Source of the DNA: Adenophora triphylla var. japonica
Lineage: Eukaryota > Streptophyta > Magnoliopsida > Asterales > Campanulaceae
Direction of reading: 5' to 3'
Assembly: GCA_022495995.1 (NCBI GenBank)
Contig: JAFEMH010005404.1
Coordinates: forward strand, 62,001-126,000
Length of the DNA stretch: 64,000 bases
This document shows, in pieces, positions 56,824 to 64,000 of this stretch (its first letter is position 1; each line of letters opens with the position of its first letter). A model generated the notes under the pieces. It was given only the letters and a program-made list of their open reading frames with translations, made no database searches and was not told where the DNA came from. The position numbers and the translations under genes are program-made.

Positions 56824-59800
56824 CTCACTCCCCCTTAAAGAAAATTCGTCCCGAATTTGACTATCACTTACCTAACTGATCAACCCATATCGATTACATG
56901 TATACCTCAACTTCAATTTCCAAATAGTCTCTTCAGTGTTGTGATTCTTCCCCCAAAGAATTTAAATTTCTAATTCCATTAATAATATGATATTATCACT
57001 TAATGATCCAAGCATACTATACGAATATCACTAACACGAATTTTCCGATCTCAATGATAATATAAAGAAATAAGGTATTACAACTTAGGTCACTAAATAT
57101 ATTACATTATCACATTAAAACTTTAAATACTCTATAAGCTTCTCCAAATTCACCCCAACAAATTAGAGATCGACATTTCCTTCCCAAACTATGCCTTATA
57201 CGGTTTTATCTCAATGCTAGAATGATAACTGCTATTATACGTATACAACCATTGGTAACCTTAAGTCCTATCGACTACTAAATCTATTGTACATGCCCGT
57301 AGCATATCATCAACTACAAATAATGATTCTTCAAATTTTCACAGAGTTAAACTCAATAGTATTCCTACATTCCAAAACGATCTTTCCAACAGATGTCTAC
57401 CCAATCCATTCAATATTATGGGATTTATACTATCAACTATCTCCAAGATTTATGAGGACTTTATCAATAAACCTCTCATCAGGCTATATATATAACGAGT
57501 AGAAAATAAAATTCAACTTTCTGTAACAAAATCACACACCCTTCTTTTTACTTCCAATGTAACTTAATCACAAAATCTATAGTGATAACACTCTCAAGTT
57601 CAACCTAGAACTCTAAACATTTTAATAAACCTTCTAATGTCAACATTCTATTATCACCATTCAATGTTCCAATTATGTCCAGGACTAGTGACAAATCAAT
57701 ATTCAAATTGAATGGTTGGCCGCCCACAACGGAGCCGATCCAACTCCCAAAACAAAAACCGAGTCTACTGTGACCAACACAATAATAACCCCACAATTAT
57801 CAAATCATTTCTCGGATCAAAACTTGAATACAATTAATCATTATAGGGGAACTAGGTTACCTTTTTACTTACTTCAGTACAACTTATATCTTTAGAATAT
57901 CAAGTCTTTCAAAAATTTACAACATCTTTCAGAATTCCAAAGGATAAAATAAAAGAGATTCAAAGAGACCCGAATGGTTTATTTATTTAAAACCGGCCCA
58001 TACCAGTTTTAATTAACTAAACCACTCACAATTTAAAAATTTTCAAAAGGTTGATAAGCTGACAAAATAACTCAAGTGATTTAAGTATCTACAACCGCCC
58101 ATAACAAAGGCGGATAGTTAAATTACTCACGTATTTTAAATGTACACAATTACGGTTTACTGACTTTAATAAATCAAATTATCCCCGAAGAGCACAATTG
58201 CTCACACCGAAGTTCAACACACACCTTCACTTATTAAAACACAATTAAACAATTCCAACATAATACTCTTGTTCGACCTCTAATTATAGTATAGCCACCA
58301 TTCATAATATTTATACTGAATTAAATTCTCTTAAAAGAAAACACAATCTCGCAATATTATTACTATCTCCGATGAATAACACTAAAACAATCGTTAAGAT
58401 TATAAACTAGGTAAATCATCCTCAAATTTCAATTAAACATTAACGGTATAATCTAACTTATCTCCCTATAACCATCAACAACTCAAAATTCGTATAACGT
58501 AAATATCTTCCAAGCATCACACCAATCCCTTATATGAGTCGCGCAACTAAGTCAACCTATACGGTGTAATCATCCTAAAGTATCCTGCCTTCCAATAAAA
58601 TTTATCCTCATTTTATATTCTCAATTAATGATAATCGTTCCTCAAAACAAACCATATATACATACATTACCCATTTCCGAAGTTGATCCTATAAGTCACC
58701 AATAATCGCATCTATTATACTTCTTCGCATTTACTCTATTTACCTTCCCAAAACTAATACACAATCCACAAATCAAAACGGTCATGCTAGATATAAGTGC
58801 TTTGTCTTAAGTATATCCTCAAAGCAAAATTTCACCGTAATTGTAATACTCCGAAAAATTCAACTAATAACCATTTAGTATCCTACTAGTTTCTAAAATC
58901 ACCATACAAATCGTCAACAAGTGCTAACGAATACTTATCCTTCATAGTTACCTATTTAAGATCTCTATAACCTTATAATTAACCACCAAGTATCATCTTT
59001 CCTCAATATAGTACTAATTCATCCCTACGGAGTGTCGCTAAGCTAATTATCTTCTTTATCAAATACTTTCCCAAGATGAATCATCAAGTCCATCATCCCA
59101 ATTAGTGTCCTCTATCTAGGAATCCGAATACTAAAATAGTACCTTATATCAACTCAAAGCTTCAATGTCACTGGTATGATACCTGATGAAAACCCATTTT
59201 TGAAACTCACATAGAAAACACCACTTAGTCCACTAATAACACCTAAGGCAAGGTTATACTAGTTCTATAAGATCTTGTACTCGCGACATTCTATAACTCA
59301 TATAATCTCACTTAGACTATCACTTCCAATACTAGTCTCATATACCTAGTCTCTACCACGAGACACCAATGTATAAATACTCACGCATGTTATACTACTA
59401 TAAACCACTCCTAATTAGGTCATATACCTAACCTCAACTAAGAGTTCACAAATTCATTTACCACCGCACATGAGATAATTCAAGGTTCTTCTACTTAAAT
59501 ATAACACATAACCTCCACATTCTTTAGGTCCTACTTTCGACATTTACGCATATGTGACATACTATCAATCAATAATTTATCCGACTCAATTATACACGGA
59601 GGTAAATCAAACGTAGATAAGGAGACTCGCTTCTTGCGATAGTCCTCCTCAAACACAATAACTACTCAAATAATTCATGTTAATATGACGATGATTCACG
59701 GATTGGTAACTCGACCAAATCCACCGGCAATACATGCCCACTAAATCACAACTACCAAGATAATTTAAGGATGATTCGAGGCACGGCCCCATAGGGGTAG

Positions 59801-60108
59801 AACCTCCAAAGACATAAAACAACTTTTAGGCCAATTATGCACATAAAGATGAAATGTAATGCCACATGAGAACGAATGCACGAGGATTTATAAAAGTATG
59901 AACCCTAATTCCTGAGACAGGTAAAATACCTCAAATGGTGGTGGGGAAATCTATCTTTCCAAAACTCACCTTTCCTTGATTCCTTGGTTGGACAACATTA
60001 TTTTCTGTCATTGAACAAATTCCTGCATTAAACACTCGACGTAAGTTATCGCACACTCTCACTCAGCTAGACTCTACCCCGAGAATTCTAACCGAGCTCG
60101 ATATTAAC
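56824..60108 (-). other. non-coding interior of the LARD-like element
   Basis: AT-rich throughout with stops in all frames. Apart from the primer-binding site, polypurine tract and a few terminal pol codons I see nothing coding. The open frames at 57287-57502 and 57605-57796 match nothing I know. Confidence 0.75.
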
Positions 60109-62861
60109 CGTGAGGACCCCGACCCGAACCTACACGTGTCCCGAGCTGGAGCGTCCTCAAACTATCCCAAATTTCCTAAACTTTTAAAACCTTTATTTAA
60201 CTTTCAAAAATAAATACAATTATTATACCCATTTCATAATAAATCTATACTTTTTCACAAAGGAGAAATAGCTATCCAACTTAGAATATAAGAAACGTTT
60301 TTAGTTACGAAACGGCCTTGGTTATAACATAAAATAAAGATTTATAATTACAATTTCATAAATGAATTATACCAAAGTACACTTTCTATACCAACCTAAT
60401 CATACCCCGACAAGTCCCACAATATAACTTCCAAACTCCTCACCGCCCTTACTTGACTGGTCCACCTGTCTCAGAATCTAAAACAGTAAAGGGGAGAGGG
60501 GTGAGAATAAATCTCAGCAAGCTATTATGGATGCAGCAAGATGCCATACAAGATGCAACACGTAGCATGGCAACACATCAAAAGACATATTCATATAACC
60601 CGAGAGGCTCCCTGCCGCCAACCGTCCCATACCGGTTGGAGACAACGACCGCTCAAACATGAATATATCACAACACATAAGTACGATAAAGTAACACTTA
60701 GAAGGATACTCGAGCCAAGGTTTCATCTCCAAAAGGATATACACATCCGAGCAAAGCAGCAATAAATGGCTGAAGCGGTTCCGAACCATGAACAATAACA
60801 GTACTCTGGGGACTCGGACACACAGTCGTATCCCCGGTGAAAACTAGACCATCTACCTCAAAAGGAGATGCTAGCCCACAAATCCCACACAAGGGGGACA
60901 AACTCGGCAATGTATGAATTATAATGAACTCGGCTCGGTGCCATTATAAATCCATAACATTGCCCAACAAACAATTAAATCAATACCAGCTGGATTTACA
61001 TAACTAAGCACAGTAATAACATACTTGCTTAACCAAACATTGTATGATCCAAAGTAGGGATACATACTACAACAGCATATCATGAAGATAGCAATACTAT
61101 ATCAAGTATTCAACATTATCAAGCACATAATAGATACTTGAATAAATTCCACAAAAAGGGATAACAATATATCAACATGGTAAAATATACTCATGTTCAA
61201 CCAATAATCAGAGTGCAGCATTTGATCAACACACAATGCATAATATAATCAATGTATATGAACTCAATGTAAGGCAAGGAAATATCATCAATCCATCCTA
61301 CAAGGTCATTATACAATAAAACAAGGCCTCTATGAAGGTTCAAGCTCAATTTACTAAGTGGGAGTCACAATCTATAAGTGACCAAACAATGTTGCTAACC
61401 ATTCCCGGTTCAGATTTACAGTTAAACTTCCTGGGGTCTTGGGCGACCGCCCATACCTCTTGGGCGACCGCCCAAGAGGCTTTACAAGGCACACCAACTT
61501 CTGGACACATGGGCGGCCGCTCACGCCTGGGGCGACCGCCCAAGTGCCGGATCCTTACATTCCCAAGCTTCCCAAATTGAAATCTCTTACTAATTTCTTT
61601 CACTTCCCAAGTTTTACTTCTACTCTAAATTAAAGATCAACAAGAAGATTTCCTAACTTTACTAAGTTCCTCCTGAATCGTGCAACCCGAAGTAGAGAAG
61701 TTCTAATTTATTTATCATTCTACATTTTACCCATTTTATACTCTCCAAACCATCTTCCAAGAACATTATCCTCAACCAAATTCATTTACTCATTTTCCAA
61801 CTCATGTAAGGCTCTAAAGCATGTAACACCCATTAATATAACAAGAACAATATTTATAATTTATGATCATTCATTAAGAAGTAAAGTCATAACAATTCAC
61901 ATACTAAGCCATGAAACCCAAAAATGATTAAATCTTATATTATTACCATTTGAAGCACTACCCATTTCACTATCACTTTCCAAGTATAAATTTCTTAATT
62001 TAATTAACCCATTTACTTACTTTCTTGACCCATTTTAATAACACATTTCAAATTAAATCTTCTAAACTAATTTCACCCATTTCTTATAATCAAATCATTT
62101 TCTATGAACCCAACTTTATTCTACTCATTTAACTCCATAGAATAATGTCTTAACCTAGATCATTATAAATTTCATGAATCATATCATTTCCTCAATCCAA
62201 GAGAGTTCTCCTAAGCATTGAAGCAAAAAGAACATTCATAACAACATAAATATTCATGAACATTCAAGGAAGGAAAGGGGTCATAATAACTCACATTTGG
62301 ATTATATAAGGAATGTTGATTTTTCTAACTTGATGAGTTCCCCAAGATGATCCAACTTCAATGGTGCTCCTAGACTTGATTTTTGGATGAAGAAATGCTT
62401 GGCTTCCAAGCTTGGACAAAGGCTTCCATGGAGTCTCTCTCCTTTCTCTAGGATGAAGAAGTGAGGATGAAGGAGAAGGAGGGGAATTATTAGAGAGAAG
62501 GAGGGAGATGGAGTGAAAATGATAAAGGGGAAAAAGGGGAGGGGGGCCGGCCAAAGGGGGGAGAAGGGGAGGGTTTTAGGGGAATGGTCCCCCACTCCAA
62601 AATATCCCCTAAAACTCTTCCTCAATTTAAATAAATTTCCCCCAACTCATAACATTTTATTTGTCCAATTTATTACTACTACATTCTATTACTTTATTTA
62701 TTTCTAATTATTATTTTTCCCCTAGAACATTATTTATTTTCTTATCATTTTATCCTAATATAAGGAATTTAAAGATATAAGAATGAACACAAAATATTAA
62801 CAATAATATTAAAAGCACACAATATGATGTTAAATTAGTGCCTAGGGCTAGGGTCGTTACA
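60109..62861 (-). repeat. 5' LTR of the LARD-like element
   Basis: Same sequence as 54078-56823 apart from scattered short indels, mostly in the 60470-60840 part. Its inner terminal TG has become CG (60109-60110). GGGCGACCGCCC at 61441-61452, 61462-61473 and 61530-61541. Confidence 0.92.
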
Positions 62862-64000
62862 GTCAAAGTAGAGGTTTTGCGGTCAAAGGGAAGATTTTGT
62901 GGTTAAACTGGGTTTGTGGTCAAAATCTCACTTTGTGAACAAGACAAGATTTTTGTGGCCAAAGAAGTTTGTGGTCAAAACTTAAGGTTTGATAAGGAAA
63001 ACAAGTTTGGTTGAATGAGAAGTGGATTCAAAGAGCTAAGGCAATACTAACATATAAACACAATTCACACAAGTAATAAGAGCTGGAAAGATCAAATACT
63101 AGCAAACAAAGTAAGTAATAATAAGGACTTGAAAGTAAATGCTGAATGTAAAGAACACAAGTATTTGGAGAGGTTCAATCGTTAAAGATCTACGTCCTCT
63201 ACCAAGATGGTTAGTCTTGGATTTTCAAATGGGGTTTATATTGATTCCTTGCTTGTTACAGATTATCAAGTGAAGAGCTTGAATCAAAAACCTATTTCTA
63301 TGAAGAACAAATCCTAGACTAAAACCAGTGTTTCCCTAATGATATAATCTATGTGATTAAATCAAAGGGGTGTGTGTGTGATTCAAGAATCAAAAGCTCT
63401 TTTATAATCTAAGTGATTAGAGCTGATGAGTCTTGTTTGTGTTTACAAGGCTTGAGATTCCGGGCTTGGATATTTTCTTGATAGCTTGAAGGAGATGCTT
63501 GAAGATGCGAATGATTAGAAAATCTTGCTCTTGATCTTCAACACTTTTCTTGGTGACAACAAAGGTTTTTCTCTTGTATTCTCGGCGAAACTCAAAGAAA
63601 TCTCCAAGGTGAATCACAAGGACTATTTATAGCCTTGGCTTGGCTACTAGCCGTTGGAGAGTCTTGGAGACAAAGTTTCAAGGACAAGTGTTGTTGAAAT
63701 CTGATTGGTGCTTTGTCCTTGCCTTGTTTTGTTGTTGCAGAGAGGTGGAGCGCTTGTACTATATGAACGTTATACAACAAGCTTGTCTCCTTTTGAATTT
63801 GAAATCTGCAACGGTATAATTTGAACTCTAAGTTGGAGTTAGAGTTAACCATAGTTAATTATATCAAACCTTTGTCGTTTTCTTCAAGTCTTCAAATCAA
63901 CCTTCAAAGACCTGAGTTGCGGTCAAAGTGTAGTTTGCGGTCAAACTGGCACTTAGTCAAAGGTTTGCCTTGCGGTCAAACTAATCCTTGCGGTCAAATT
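62862..64000 (+). repeat. right part of the split outer repeat, running off the window
   Basis: Resumes the sequence broken at 54077. GCGGTCAAA and variants (TGTGGTCAAAA, GTGGCCAAAG) recur in two clusters, 62862-62980 and 63905-64000. GAGGTTCAATCGTTAAAGATC and TACGTCCTCTACCAAG at about 63170-63205 resemble leader or LTR text of plant retroelements. TATTTATAGCC at about 63625 could be a TATA-like site. No ORF with a recognisable product. Confidence 0.5.

Larger units (their letters stand above)
54078..62861 (-). mobile_element. non-autonomous (LARD-like) LTR retrotransposon, Tekay/Del-related, complete
   Basis: LTRs of about 2.75 kb at 54078-56823 and 60109-62861 are nearly identical and flanked by GTCAA (54073-54077 and 62862-62866). 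Orientation is minus. The polypurine tract AAGGGGGAG and relic codons (AATTCGGGACGAATTTTC, compare the usual FRDEFF end of Tekay-type pol) precede the 3' LTR at 56824-56860. A decayed primer-binding site (TTAATATCGAGCTCGG, compare TGGTATCAGAGC) follows the 5' LTR at about 60108-60087. The 3.3-kb interior has no ORF longer than about 70 codons. Near-identity of the LTRs implies a recent insertion. Proteins must come from a relative in trans. Confidence 0.88.

Overview
This is a plant nuclear window, very probably from an eudicot. The evidence is spliced genes with GT-AG introns, a plant-type ABHD17-like hydrolase, a type-B response regulator fragment, plant mobile domain (PMD) genes and Tat/Ogre, Tekay-like, MULE, hAT and Harbinger elements. 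It is dominated by nested transposable elements; only one gene looks intact. I cannot name the species.

Layout. 1-18286: a very large Tat/Ogre-type LTR retrotransposon read on the minus strand. Its 5' LTR and primer-binding site are at the right and its 3' LTR is cut by the window start. It has gag and protease remnants, a deletion that removes reverse transcriptase/RNase H and joins a pre-RT segment to the integrase core, two antisense (+ strand) PMD/DUF7745-type cargo genes, and tandem arrays next to the 3' LTR. It sits inside the LTR of a second family (18287-19359), which itself abuts a third, older Tat-like remnant (19360-22180). 22.2-30.3 kb: AT-rich DNA packed with small non-autonomous elements, several with visible target-site duplications (TSDs). 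31.26-38.84 kb: the intact five-exon ABHD17-like gene, whose 5.8-kb last intron holds an LTR-like insertion and MITEs. 40.43-41.41 kb: a truncated type-B response regulator on the minus strand. 44.49-52.57 kb: a complete 8.1-kb Mutator-like element (MULE) with about 235-bp terminal inverted repeats (TIRs) and a 10-bp TSD. It carries a broken PMD gene, the C-terminal part of a MULE transposase, and a captured, still spliceable 3' half of an HROB-like recombination gene. 54.08-62.86 kb: a young non-autonomous LTR element with 2.75-kb LTRs, a TSD and a non-coding 3.3-kb interior, inserted into another repeat that runs off the window end.

Three themes stand out. PMD-family cargo occurs in two unrelated transposon classes (Tat/Ogre and MULE). 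The MULE carries twelve copies of a 25-bp near-perfect dyad, in its termini and between its cargo genes. At least eight repeat regions in the window, mostly unrelated elements, each carry their own short GC-rich palindrome in an otherwise AT-rich context. That recurring architecture is my best candidate for something not well described.
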